From Polynucleobacter sp. (GTDB lineage: Bacteria; Pseudomonadota; Gammaproteobacteria; Burkholderiales; Burkholderiaceae), in assembly GCA_024642065.1 (NCBI GenBank), contig JAHEBW010000045.1, positions 186,001 to 250,000 on the forward strand: a DNA stretch of 64,000 bases, given 5' to 3'. Positions 1 to 10,241 of the stretch are shown piece by piece. How positions within the stretch are numbered: position 1 is the stretch's first letter; the number at the start of each line of letters is the position of its first letter. The notes beneath the pieces are model-generated. The model did not search any database and was not told where the DNA came from. It saw only the letters and a program-made list of their open reading frames with translations. Position numbers and translations under genes: made by a program.

Positions 1-679
<679 letters not shown>

Positions 680-704
680 TCAAGCATTGCGTCTTTTAGC
701 TAGT

Positions 705-1304
705 TTATATCGCTTTAGGTGCTAATAAGCTACCTGTTGCTATCCCGGAGCGTATGGTACGCTGAATTTCCCATAAATCGCCATATTCAGGGATATCTTT
801 TAGTAAATTTTCAGGAATAACTGTTTTAGGGTGTTCTATATAGATATAAGAACCCTCATCTTTCCTGGTAAGCCTTGAAGCCTCTGTGAGAGCCTTCAAA
901 AATATGCCCTCATTGGCAAACGGAGGGTCAATAAAAGTAACGTCAATAGAATTAGCTGGCAATCGTGCGCTATGAGCAATAGCATCCGTCTTAATGATCT
1001 CGATAGACCCTAGCTTTTCATCATGGCCTAGTGACGCTTGATTCTTTTTAAGGGTATCGCAAGCTTTTGCCGATAACTCAAGCATCAGAACAGATTTTGC
1101 GCCACGAGAAATGGCTTCAAAACCAAGCGCGCCCGTTCCTGAAAACATATCTAAACAAGTTAACCCATCCAAACGCTGACCAAGACAATTGAATAATGTT
1201 TCTCTTGTTCTATCTGCAGTTGGTCTCAATCCCGGAAGATCTGCAACTTGTAATTGTCTTCCGCGCCAATACCCGCCAATAATTCTTACCTTGCCAGAAG
1301 TCAT
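705..1304 (-). CDS. rsmD: 16S rRNA (guanine(966)-N(2))-methyltransferase
   Basis: RIIGGYWRGRQL, LRPTADRTRETLFN, LDMFSGTGALGFEA, FIDPPF motifs. Confidence 0.95.
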   Translation of the reverse strand: MTSGKVRIIGGYWRGRQLQVADLPGLRPTADRTRETLFNCLGQRLDGLTCLDMFSGTGALGFEAISRGAKSVLMLELSAKACDTLKKNQASLGHDEKLGSIEIIKTDAIAHSARLPANSIDVTFIDPPFANEGIFLKALTEASRLTRKDEGSYIYIEHPKTVIPENLLKDIPEYGDLWEIQRTIRSGIATGSLLAPKAI

Positions 1305-2620
1305 GGCGCCCCAACAATAACAGTCACCAACTTATCCATATCCAAATGTTTTTTATATGCAGCAATTACTTGCTCTTTAGTTACTGAACTTAATTGTTTT
1401 GTCCAAGTATCAAGGGTATCTAAAGGCAAATCATTCCAAGCAATACTTGCCACGTTATCTAGAATTTTTTTATTGCTATCAATTCTGAGTGGGAAACCAT
1501 TCACTAAATTATTCTTGGCTGCAAGCATCTCTGTATCAGATGGCCCAGATTCAATGAAATCAGAAATAGTTTTTTTCATGACTTCCACAGATAAATCCGC
1601 CTGCTCCTTTTTAGTTTGCATACCAGCAACAAATGGACCGACTTGACGTCCTGGAGATACATAGCTGTAAACGCTATATGCAAGCCCTCTTTTTTCACGA
1701 ACCTCTTTAGTCAAACGGGAAACAAATCCACCGCCCCCCAAGACATAGTTACCAACCAACATAGGAAAGTAGTCAGGATTTTTTCTCGCAATTGTTGGCA
1801 TCCCCATAGAAATATGAGCTTGCTGAGCAGAATGAGGGATTTTGATGACTTGCTGCTTGGCATCTTTCTTCTCAAACAAGTTCACCTCTGGGGCCATTGT
1901 TATAACTTTAGCCTCAGCAGGTAAGGTAGACATGAGCTTACTCACTAATACATCAGCATCTTGGCGAGTGATATCACCAACAATAGTTATCTTTGAACCT
2001 TTCACAGCATATCTCGCCGCATAAAAATGACGGGCATCAGCATCTGTAATGGCCTGAATAGTTTCAACGGTGATGGATTTTCCAAATGGATGTTGACCAT
2101 ACATTTGTCGATCAAATTCTTTACTAAGAATAACCTCAGGCTTTAAGTCAGATTCTTTAATGGCAGCGATAGTTCTAGCTTTTTCTCTTGCAAGAATATG
2201 TTTATCAAACACAGGGGCTTTTAATATTTGCGCAGCCATATTGACTAAAGAATCTCGACGCTGCACATCACTCAATGTCCTTAAGCGCATGCTAGCTTTC
2301 TCCGCACCAGCACTAAAACTCAGGCCCGCACCCAAATCAGCTAAGCGATCAGAGATTTCTGATTCAGAAACTAATTTTCCATCAACTCTTGACCCCTTAT
2401 CAATTAGCCCGGCCGTCATGAAAGCTAAACCCAACTTTTTATCAGGATCTCCTACAGAGCCTGCAAACCAATCAACCTGAATATCAATCATTGGGATTGT
2501 TTTTGCCTCAACCAAATAAACCTTGGCACCATTTGCGTGTGTCCAGTGTTGAATCGGAATACCAGCAAAAGAAATAACTGGGGCAAGTGCACATAAAAAA
2601 GTAAGAAGTATCTTTTTCAT
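1301..2620 (-). CDS. M16 family peptidase-like protein (no HxxEH; probably the non-catalytic partner)
   Basis: M16 domain features (REKRGLAYSVYSYVSPGR) and signal peptide; lacks the zinc motif. Confidence 0.9.
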   Translation of the reverse strand: MKKILLTFLCALAPVISFAGIPIQHWTHANGAKVYLVEAKTIPMIDIQVDWFAGSVGDPDKKLGLAFMTAGLIDKGSRVDGKLVSESEISDRLADLGAGLSFSAGAEKASMRLRTLSDVQRRDSLVNMAAQILKAPVFDKHILAREKARTIAAIKESDLKPEVILSKEFDRQMYGQHPFGKSITVETIQAITDADARHFYAARYAVKGSKITIVGDITRQDADVLVSKLMSTLPAEAKVITMAPEVNLFEKKDAKQQVIKIPHSAQQAHISMGMPTIARKNPDYFPMLVGNYVLGGGGFVSRLTKEVREKRGLAYSVYSYVSPGRQVGPFVAGMQTKKEQADLSVEVMKKTISDFIESGPSDTEMLAAKNNLVNGFPLRIDSNKKILDNVASIAWNDLPLDTLDTWTKQLSSVTKEQVIAAYKKHLDMDKLVTVIVGAP

Positions 2621-2621
2621 A

Positions 2622-4034
2622 TTAGTGCCTCATTCCACTTGCGGTAGATGCTTTGGCTGATGGTTTATTAGCTTCAAGAGTTTGCGGATCAAGAATCGCA
2701 ATTGTTAACTGATCATCAACAAAATACTTAGCCACCACAGACTGAATATCTTTTGATGTCACCTTTTGAACATTCGCAAGTATTTCATTTAAATACTTCC
2801 ATGAAATTCCCTCCATCTCTGACATACCAATTTCCATGGCCTGCGCAAAAACAGAATCTCTTTTATAAATCTGAGAAGAAAGTAACTGAGATTTAACTCG
2901 ATTTAATTCGGAATCAGTAACACCTTTGTTTTTAATTTCATTCAAAATTGTTCTGATATTTTTTTCCAAACCATCTAAGCTAGAACTCTTAGTGGGGGTT
3001 GCGCTAATCGTAAAAAGTTGTGGCCCCCTAGCAGCCATGTCATAGGATGCATCAACTGTATTAGCAATCCTTTGATCTCTGACCAACTTTCGATTTAACC
3101 TTGAATTGGCATGCCCATCCAAAATCGCAGATAAAACACTGAGTGCATAAGGTTCAACATTCTCTAATTGACCAGACTCTAACTTAGGCACTTTCCAAGC
3201 CATATGAATATCGGCATTTTCTGCTGGCACTTTTACAACTATCTTCTTAGCTCCGATTTGCGGTATTTCAATCTGAGACTTTCTCTGAGGAAGGCTCTTT
3301 GAAGGAATGCTACCGTAATATTTTTCAGCCAAATCCAAAACTTCTTTAGGGTTTACATCACCAACAACAATCATGACGGCATTGTTGGGGGCATACCAAG
3401 TGTTGTACCAATCAAGCGCATCTTGATAAGTCATATTTTTCAAATCATCCATCCATCCAACAATCGGATTTCGATAGGGTGAATTTGTAAAAGCCGCAGC
3501 CATTAACTGCTCATAGACTACCGCCAGAGAATTGTCATCCGTTCTTAGGCGACGCTCCTCCATGACAACTTGGATTTCTTTTGCAAACTCATCGGCTGAT
3601 ATTTTCAAATTAACCATACGATCAGCTTCGAGAGCCATCATTTTTGGCAAGTGTGATTTTTCAACTTGCTGGAAGTAGGCTGTGTAATCTTTACTAGTAA
3701 ATGCGTTATCGCGTCCACCAACCTCTCCTACTTTTTTAGAGAACTCTCCTGGTTTGAGATGTTTTGTTTCTTTAAACATCATGTGCTCAAGCACATGAGC
3801 AACACCTGTTTTGCCACTGACCTCATCAATTGACCCGGCTTTGTACCAAACCATATGGGCCACAGTTGGAGCACGATGGTCTTCTTTAACAATTAATCTC
3901 AAGCCATTCTTCAAGAGATATTCATGCGTATCTTTTGGCACTTCGGCTTGCGCAATTACATGCGCACTAAGAAAAAGAAAGGTGCTTGCAAGAAAAAATG
4001 GCCAACGGATCGCCAGGGTTGTTAATATGTTCAT
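2622..4034 (-). CDS. M16 family zinc metallopeptidase
   Basis: HVLEHMMF (HxxEH) motif, N-terminal signal sequence. Confidence 0.93.
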   Translation of the reverse strand: MNILTTLAIRWPFFLASTFLFLSAHVIAQAEVPKDTHEYLLKNGLRLIVKEDHRAPTVAHMVWYKAGSIDEVSGKTGVAHVLEHMMFKETKHLKPGEFSKKVGEVGGRDNAFTSKDYTAYFQQVEKSHLPKMMALEADRMVNLKISADEFAKEIQVVMEERRLRTDDNSLAVVYEQLMAAAFTNSPYRNPIVGWMDDLKNMTYQDALDWYNTWYAPNNAVMIVVGDVNPKEVLDLAEKYYGSIPSKSLPQRKSQIEIPQIGAKKIVVKVPAENADIHMAWKVPKLESGQLENVEPYALSVLSAILDGHANSRLNRKLVRDQRIANTVDASYDMAARGPQLFTISATPTKSSSLDGLEKNIRTILNEIKNKGVTDSELNRVKSQLLSSQIYKRDSVFAQAMEIGMSEMEGISWKYLNEILANVQKVTSKDIQSVVAKYFVDDQLTIAILDPQTLEANKPSAKASTASGMRH

Positions 4035-4055
4035 AATTATTGAATTGTATCGGTC

Positions 4056-4946
4056 ATGTTCGGATTACGTAAAACCCTATCAAGCTTATTCTCTAAGCAA
4101 AAAATTGATGAAGAATGGTATGAATCTCTAGAAGAAGCACTTCTTCTAGGGGATGTTGGCATGCATGCCACCCAAAAACTCATTAAACAATTGCGCATAG
4201 AAGCTAAAAATCAAAAAACTGAATCTGTTGATGATCTTAAGTCAATTCTTGCAACTCTTGTTGAGCAGCTACTGAGCAAGCTAGAACGCCCACAGAACCC
4301 TCTCTTAACCACTCCAGCCAAGGGGATAAACCCCCAAGTTTGGCTAATTGTTGGGGTGAATGGTGCCGGCAAAACAACCAGCATTGGCAAGTTCTGCCAT
4401 TACTTCCAAAATAACGGCAAGAAAGTTCTTTTGGGTGCGGGCGATACTTTTAGGGCCGCAGCCCGAGAACAGTTAATTGCTTGGGGAGATAAAAACCAGG
4501 TCGCTGTTATTACTCAACAAAGCGGCGATGCTGCTGCTGTTGCTCATGATGCTGTTCAAGCTGGGCAATCTAGACAAATGGATATCGTCATCATTGACAC
4601 GGCTGGCCGTTTATCCACGCAAGCTCACCTCATGGATGAGCTTAAAAAGGTCAAGCGCGTCATTACAAAGTCCCAAGAAGATGCTCCTCACGAGACCGTT
4701 CTCGTGATTGATGGCAATACCGGCCAAAATGGCTTATCTCAGGTAAAAGCATTTCATGAAGCCTTGGGCCTAACAGCCATTATTGTGACCAAACTAGATG
4801 GCACAGCAAAAGGTGGCATCCTATGCGCCATTGCGGAAGAGATTCCAGAAAACACCCCTAGCGTCCTAGCTATTGGTCTGGGTGAGAAGTTGGCTGATCT
4901 AAAACCATTTAATGCTTCAGATTTCGCCAAAACACTGATTCCATAA
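4056..4946 (+). CDS. ftsY: Signal recognition particle receptor FtsY
   Basis: GVNGAGKTTSIGK, GDTFRAAAREQL, DTAGR, TKLDGTAKGG SRP GTPase motifs. Confidence 0.96.
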   Translation: MFGLRKTLSSLFSKQKIDEEWYESLEEALLLGDVGMHATQKLIKQLRIEAKNQKTESVDDLKSILATLVEQLLSKLERPQNPLLTTPAKGINPQVWLIVGVNGAGKTTSIGKFCHYFQNNGKKVLLGAGDTFRAAAREQLIAWGDKNQVAVITQQSGDAAAVAHDAVQAGQSRQMDIVIIDTAGRLSTQAHLMDELKKVKRVITKSQEDAPHETVLVIDGNTGQNGLSQVKAFHEALGLTAIIVTKLDGTAKGGILCAIAEEIPENTPSVLAIGLGEKLADLKPFNASDFAKTLIP

Positions 4947-4974
4947 GATTTTTAATCTATATTAATCATGGGGT

Positions 4975-4980
4975 TATAAT
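4975..4980 (+). promoter_or_regulatory. Candidate -10 element (TATAAT) of rpoH
   Basis: TATAAT about 40 bp upstream of the rpoH ATG, just before the CIRCE box; -35 poorly conserved. Confidence 0.5.
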
Positions 4981-4984
4981 GATA

Positions 4985-5011
4985 TTAGCACTCACATTGC
5001 AAGAGTGCTAA
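4985..5011 (+). promoter_or_regulatory. CIRCE element (HrcA operator)
   Basis: Exact TTAGCACTC-N9-GAGTGCTAA (TTAGCACTCACATTGCAAGAGTGCTAA) upstream of rpoH. Confidence 0.92.
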
Positions 5012-5020
5012 TATATAAGT

Positions 5021-5884
5021 ATGACAAACATGAATGCCCTTATTCCGATGCAATTAAATGTAGGTAGCTTAGACGCCTACATTTCTAGCGTTAATCGTCT
5101 GCCGATGCTCAGCGCGGCCGATGAGGTGCGTCTTGCTCGCGAGTTTCGTGATCATGAAAATCTGGATGCAGCTCGCACACTAGTTATGTCACACCTCAGA
5201 TTGGTGGTTTCAATTGCTCGTCAATATTTGGGCTATGGACTACCACACGCTGACTTAATTCAAGAAGGCAATATCGGTCTCATGAAAGCCGTTAAACGCT
5301 ATGATCCTGAACAAGGAACGCGTTTGGTGACTTATTCAATCCACTGGATCAAAGCAGAGATTCATGAGTACATTCTTCGTAATTGGAGAATGGTAAAAAT
5401 TGCCACAACAAAAGCTCACAGAAAACTTTTCTTTAATCTACGCAGCAATAAACCAAGCTTAAATGCATTGTCTCCTAGCGAAATCGCTAACCTTGCTCAA
5501 GCATTGGATGTACGCCAAGAAGATGTAAGAGAGATGGAAAAACGCCTATCGGGTGGCGATATTGCTATTGAGTCAAATGACTCTTCTGATGACGAAGCAT
5601 TTGCTCCAATTAACTGGTTATCTGATGACCGTTATGAACCATCTCAAATTTTGGCTCAACAAGAGAAGCGTGACCTCCAAGGCCCTGGCATTGATAAAGC
5701 TCTAGCAAGCCTTGATGAACGCAGCAGAAAAATTGTTTTAGACCGCTGGTTAAATGTATCTGATGATGGATCTGGCGCAAGTACATTGCATGATCTTGCT
5801 GCTGAATTCAATATTTCAGCTGAGCGTGTTCGCCAAATTGAAGCGGCTGCTCTTAAAAAAATGAAGTTGGCTCTTACAGCCTAA
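5021..5884 (+). CDS. rpoH: RNA polymerase heat shock sigma factor sigma-32
   Basis: LIQEGNIGLMKAVKRYDPEQGTRLVTYSIHWIKAEIHEYILRNWRMVKIATTKAHRKLFFNLR (RpoH box). Confidence 0.97.
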   Translation: MTNMNALIPMQLNVGSLDAYISSVNRLPMLSAADEVRLAREFRDHENLDAARTLVMSHLRLVVSIARQYLGYGLPHADLIQEGNIGLMKAVKRYDPEQGTRLVTYSIHWIKAEIHEYILRNWRMVKIATTKAHRKLFFNLRSNKPSLNALSPSEIANLAQALDVRQEDVREMEKRLSGGDIAIESNDSSDDEAFAPINWLSDDRYEPSQILAQQEKRDLQGPGIDKALASLDERSRKIVLDRWLNVSDDGSGASTLHDLAAEFNISAERVRQIEAAALKKMKLALTA

Positions 5885-5889
5885 AACTC

Positions 5890-5914
5890 TTGATTGGGCT
5901 ACTCGCCCAATCAA
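5890..5914 (+). terminator. Intrinsic terminator downstream of rpoH
   Basis: TTGATTGGGC-TACTC-GCCCAATCAA perfect 10-bp stem followed by TCATTTTT. Confidence 0.75.
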
Positions 5915-5932
5915 TCATTTTTCCCCAACAAA

Positions 5933-6538
5933 TTACTTGAGTAACTTTGCCAAATCTTCAGCGATTGGCTTAGGTCCCTGTTGATGTTTCAAGAACAAGC
6001 GTAATGTTCCGTTGGTATCAAATACATAGCTGCCAGCTGTATGGTCAATCGTGTAACTTGTAGGAGATTTTCCAGGAACCTTGCTATAAAAAACTTTGAA
6101 GTCCTTGGTTACCTTCTCCAAGTCAGCCGCTGATGCAGGTCGCATACCTAGAAACCTCTCATCAAATGATGGCACATACTCAGATAATAATTTTTGAGTA
6201 TCTCTATCTGGGTCAACAGTTACAAATACAACCTGAACTCTGCTGGCATCCTTGCCAAGCAAACTCATCACACCCTGCATCTCTGTCATTGTTGTTGGGC
6301 AAACGTCTGGACACTGTGTGTATCCAAAAAACATCACCACCAATTTACCTTTGAAATCGCCAAGCTGCCTTTGTTGACCATGGTGATCAATCAAAGAGAA
6401 ATCTTTACCAAAGGCTTTACTACCAGTGATATCCACATTATTAAATTTCAAGGCTTGTTGTGAGCACGCGAACAAAAAAGTACTAGCCAACAAGGTAAAG
6501 ATTGTTTTAATGAATATCGAGGTGATATTTTTATTCAT
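5933..6538 (-). CDS. SCO1/SenC copper chaperone for cytochrome oxidase
   Basis: FFGYTQCPDVCPTT CxxxC motif and TIDHTAGSYVFD histidine motif; lipoprotein signal. Confidence 0.93.
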   Translation of the reverse strand: MNKNITSIFIKTIFTLLASTFLFACSQQALKFNNVDITGSKAFGKDFSLIDHHGQQRQLGDFKGKLVVMFFGYTQCPDVCPTTMTEMQGVMSLLGKDASRVQVVFVTVDPDRDTQKLLSEYVPSFDERFLGMRPASAADLEKVTKDFKVFYSKVPGKSPTSYTIDHTAGSYVFDTNGTLRLFLKHQQGPKPIAEDLAKLLK

Positions 6539-6540
6539 AG

Positions 6541-7437
6541 TTATAAGTAGTGATCAATTAGCAAAGCCGCAAACAACAAAGATAAATAAATAATTGAGAA
6601 TCTAAAAGTTTTCTTCGCCAATTCGTCACTGTAATTTCTATATAGAGCGATCGAATAGGCCAAAAATAGGAAGCCTAAGATTAGTGCACACGCTAAATAA
6701 AAATAACCGCTCATTTGGTAAATGAAAGGCAATATCGTTGCTGCAATTAAGATCAACGTGTACAAGAGAATATGCAACAAGGTAAAACTTTCGCCATGCG
6801 TTACTGGCAACATAGGTAAACCAGATTGCTTATAGTCTTCACGACGATAAAGCGCTAGTGCCCAAAAATGGGGTGGCGTCCACGTAAAAATAATTAAGAC
6901 TAATAGCCAGGCTTCTGCAGGAAAGTCATTAGCTACTGCCGCCCATCCTAAAGCTGGAGGCATTGCACCAGACAGACCGCCAATCACAATATTTTGTGGT
7001 GTCGCGGGCTTCAATAACAGCGTATAAATAATGGCATAGCCAATAAAGGTTGCGGCAGTCGCCCACATTGTTAAAGGATTAGCAAAGTGCCACAACAGGG
7101 CCATACCAATTGCACCAATGATCAATGCAAAAATAATAATTTGTAAATCGCTAAGTGCGCCAGTTGCTGATGGCCGCCAAGCAGTCCTTCGCATCTTGGC
7201 ATCAACTTTTTGTTCAACTAAGCAATTAACTGCAAATGCTGCGCCAGCCAATAACCAAATACCTAGGGAGCCCCCGATTAGTATTGGCCAAGGCACCATT
7301 CCAGGTGTGGCCAAGAACATGCCAATAATCGCGCAGAACACAGCCAGCTGTGTAACACGAGGCTTAGTGAGCGCCCAATATTGACGCCATTTAGGCATGA
7401 CTTGAAGCTCTTGTTTAGACACGTTTGAACTCCTCAT
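6541..7437 (-). CDS. ctaB: Protoheme IX farnesyltransferase
   Basis: UbiA-type prenyltransferase; [27 protein letters not shown] motif. Confidence 0.96.
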   Translation of the reverse strand: MRSSNVSKQELQVMPKWRQYWALTKPRVTQLAVFCAIIGMFLATPGMVPWPILIGGSLGIWLLAGAAFAVNCLVEQKVDAKMRRTAWRPSATGALSDLQIIIFALIIGAIGMALLWHFANPLTMWATAATFIGYAIIYTLLLKPATPQNIVIGGLSGAMPPALGWAAVANDFPAEAWLLVLIIFTWTPPHFWALALYRREDYKQSGLPMLPVTHGESFTLLHILLYTLILIAATILPFIYQMSGYFYLACALILGFLFLAYSIALYRNYSDELAKKTFRFSIIYLSLLFAALLIDHYL

Positions 7438-8557
7438 ACCGCAAGGTCAATAGCCTTACTAAAACAACAATTAAACCCGCGGCTCCACCAGTGTGCAATA
7501 AAGCAGCAACCAAAGGCCAATCCAAAATAATATTACTCATACCTGTTACCAACTGAAGCAAGGCTAAGCCAAGTAAGCTAAATGACCAACGTCTAAGTTG
7601 AGGACTAGCCACAATCATCGCCATCTTCAAGTTTTTAAATGCCACAAATAAAAGAAGGCTAAGACAAACCAATGCTCCTAGACGGTGTGTCCAATGGATC
7701 GCTCGCAAAGCCTCAATGCTTAAAAGTCTACCATCGCCCGTTTTACCCAACTCACGCCAAAGCACAAATCCTTCACTGAACTTCATTGAAGGAAAAATTT
7801 GACCATGACACAAAGGAAAATCATCACAAGCTAATACCGCGTAATTTGTACTGACCCATGCACCAAGAAAAATTTGTACACAGAGAACTATCAAAGCAGC
7901 CCAAACCCACCCTCTACCGGGCTGAGTATCTTTGACTAAATATTGCGACTCGTCAAAAACCAAACCTAATCGCGCAGTGCGATTAGATAAATAAGAAAGG
8001 GCCGCTAAAAGACTTAGGCCCAGCATCAAATGAATTGAAACAATTAGAGGCTGCAACTTAAGCGTTACAGTCCATGCCCCAAATGCTCCTTGAACACATA
8101 CCAGTACCAAGATAAAAGTTGAAATAAGCGCAATTTGATTACCCAATACTTTTCTCTTTGCCCAAGACCAAACAACCATGATGATGATTAGAAACCCAAC
8201 ACCCATAGCAAAGTAACGATGCAACATCTCAATCCATGCTTTGCTAAGAGTTACTGGGCCAGTTGGCATTAAGGACTCTGCTTCACGAATCTGGTTGAGT
8301 GCGGCCAAAGGATTTGATAGCCCATAACAACCTGGCCAATCAGGGCAACCTAATCCTGAGTCAGTTAAACGCGTAAATGCGCCAAACAAAATTAAATCAA
8401 AAGTAAAAAATACTGTTAATAAAACCAAGCGGTGAAAAGTAAAAGATCGGTGACGCCACCACAATAAGAGCAGCAACAATCCACCTACAGCTAAACCAAT
8501 TAGCAATAATTGAATCCAAGCAATTAAGGTCATCTTAACTAGCCTTGCCAATAGCAT
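7415..8557 (-). CDS. ctaA: Heme A synthase (COX15/CtaA)
   Basis: [36 protein letters not shown] motifs. Confidence 0.95.
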   Translation of the reverse strand: MLLARLVKMTLIAWIQLLLIGLAVGGLLLLLLWWRHRSFTFHRLVLLTVFFTFDLILFGAFTRLTDSGLGCPDWPGCYGLSNPLAALNQIREAESLMPTGPVTLSKAWIEMLHRYFAMGVGFLIIIMVVWSWAKRKVLGNQIALISTFILVLVCVQGAFGAWTVTLKLQPLIVSIHLMLGLSLLAALSYLSNRTARLGLVFDESQYLVKDTQPGRGWVWAALIVLCVQIFLGAWVSTNYAVLACDDFPLCHGQIFPSMKFSEGFVLWRELGKTGDGRLLSIEALRAIHWTHRLGALVCLSLLLFVAFKNLKMAMIVASPQLRRWSFSLLGLALLQLVTGMSNIILDWPLVAALLHTGGAAGLIVVLVRLLTLRYEEFKRV

Positions 8558-9194
8558 TCCACTTCAAAAGTTTTTCTAAGTCTTTAGAAAACTTTTTGAA
8601 GTCAGGCGCACCCTTGGTAGTATCGAATCGCATCATCCTATCGGAGCGTGGATCTAATAAGTGAATAGCGCTTCCAGCCTGATCAAGATTTAGCCATTGA
8701 TTTAACTTTTCAGCTTTTGCTTTATCTTGGGGCATTCTGATAATGCTAAAGCCAGCCACTTCCTTGTCATATGCTTTTAAAACATCTGGATGTATTGGTG
8801 CTTGATCAGTTACTAACCATACCAATTGGACACGCTGGCTTTCCTTACCCATTGCAACCCGAACCTGTCTCATTAAATACAGTATAGAAACACATTCATC
8901 ATTGCCCACTTGGCAATTTGCGGCAGGTCTTGCAACTAATAGAGTCCATTTGCCTTGCAAACTAGTGTCAAGAATATCTGCAGGCAATGACTGAACAGGG
9001 GTCACCAACTCACCTACGTTAGTTTTACCGCCTTGAGGCTTAATCACATAAAAAGTAAAGTATGAAGCGATGACAGGAGATGCACAGATCAGCAACAGCA
9101 AAATCATCTGTATGCGTCCACGCTTTGTAGCAGCGTCTATTTTTGGCTTACCTGCCGCCGGAATGAGCGGATCTAAATTCGTATTGTCTGTCAC
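8535..9194 (-). CDS. Membrane-anchored thioredoxin-fold/SCO-like protein of the cox cluster
   Basis: ORF track starts at 9311, but a GTG at 9194 with an AAGGA ribosome site overlaps the SURF1 stop (GTGA); one TM helix then GKWTLLVARPAANCQVGNDEC...RVQLVWLVTD. Confidence 0.75.
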   Translation of the reverse strand: MTDNTNLDPLIPAAGKPKIDAATKRGRIQMILLLLICASPVIASYFTFYVIKPQGGKTNVGELVTPVQSLPADILDTSLQGKWTLLVARPAANCQVGNDECVSILYLMRQVRVAMGKESQRVQLVWLVTDQAPIHPDVLKAYDKEVAGFSIIRMPQDKAKAEKLNQWLNLDQAGSAIHLLDPRSDRMMRFDTTKGAPDFKKFSKDLEKLLKWNAIGKAS

Positions 9195-9934
9195 AACTTT
9201 TTCCTTAAAACACCACTTATTAACCAAAATATTACTGCCAATGCAGATAATGAAAACCACTGAAAGGCATAGCCCTGATGTTTTTCTGCACCAGTTGCTA
9301 ACGGCGCCCATTGACGTGATAAACCATCGTCAACATCTGATACTTCTCTCAAAATAAATGGCAAATGTTCAATGCCTAAATAAGTCTCTTGAGACTTCAG
9401 ATCTAGATTTTGCTGAATTTTCTTTTTTTCTGCTTCAGGCCCCAGATTACCCACACTCATAACACGGGCTGGGTGTTCAAACACGACACCTTCAACATTT
9501 ACTAACTTTTCTGGAGTTATTAAATCAGGCAACTTTTCTCGATCTAATCCATCACGAGGAACCCAACCACGGTTGACCCAAATTACTTTATTAGAACCAC
9601 TCAATAACAATGGAGTCATCACATAAAAGCCAACAGCAATTCCTGTTTTAGGATCGCGCCCCATTGGATGAGGTCTATTTTCTAACCAGATGGTTTTATC
9701 TGCGATATAAACGCCCTTAGCGATCATTCTATGGTGAACAGCCTCGTTCAGTGACCAAGCCCTGGCATTGGCATATAAAGCCTCGCCACGCTCTTTTTGA
9801 GCCACCTCATAAGCAAGATCAAGCTTCTGATGCATTCGCTGAACCTGCCAAAAACCCAAGGCTAGACCAGCCAAACAAACGATGAGTGCGGCTATTGTTG
9901 CAGTTGGGCGAGATAAAACTAGTTGTCTAAACAT
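9191..9934 (-). CDS. SURF1 family cytochrome oxidase assembly protein
   Basis: FWQVQRMHQKLDL, ENRPHPMGRDPKTGIAVGFYVMTPLLL, WVNRGWVPRD; C-terminal TM. Confidence 0.93.
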   Translation of the reverse strand: MFRQLVLSRPTATIAALIVCLAGLALGFWQVQRMHQKLDLAYEVAQKERGEALYANARAWSLNEAVHHRMIAKGVYIADKTIWLENRPHPMGRDPKTGIAVGFYVMTPLLLSGSNKVIWVNRGWVPRDGLDREKLPDLITPEKLVNVEGVVFEHPARVMSVGNLGPEAEKKKIQQNLDLKSQETYLGIEHLPFILREVSDVDDGLSRQWAPLATGAEKHQGYAFQWFSLSALAVIFWLISGVLRKKL

Positions 9935-9958
9935 AAAGCAATGATACGATGCATACCT

Positions 9959-10168
9959 ATGAATTGGATTATCCCTATAGCTTTTTTATTTATTTTAGGC
10001 AGCCTCGGCTCGGCTCTGTTTTACATGATGCGAGACAAGGGTAAGAGCTCTAAAACTGTTTACTCTTTGATGTTCAGAATTGGGCTCTCAATTGCCCTAT
10101 TTATTGGCATCTGGATTGCCCACTCCCTTGGGTATATTCAAAGTACAGGCATTCGAGTAGCTGGCTAA
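9959..10168 (+). CDS. Twin transmembrane protein (DUF2909-like)
   Basis: Two TM helices, MNWIIPIAFLFILGSLGSALFYMMRDKG; located between SURF1 and coxC. Confidence 0.75.
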   Translation: MNWIIPIAFLFILGSLGSALFYMMRDKGKSSKTVYSLMFRIGLSIALFIGIWIAHSLGYIQSTGIRVAG

Positions 10169-10200
10169 CTTAAATTATTTATTTTTTCTTCGACACAATT

Positions 10201-10228
10201 AAAAAACGCCGCTGAAGCGGCGTTTTTT
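10201..10228. terminator. Bidirectional intrinsic terminator
   Basis: AAAAAACGCCGC-TGAA-GCGGCGTTTTTT between convergent genes. Confidence 0.9.
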
Positions 10229-10241
10229 AATCTGCTGTTGA

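Noticed and set aside
1254-2480. Plus-strand ORFs of 60-130 aa antisense to the M16 gene
   Set aside because: Fully within a well-supported coding gene on the other strand, no recognisable domain and no promoter or ribosome site evidence.
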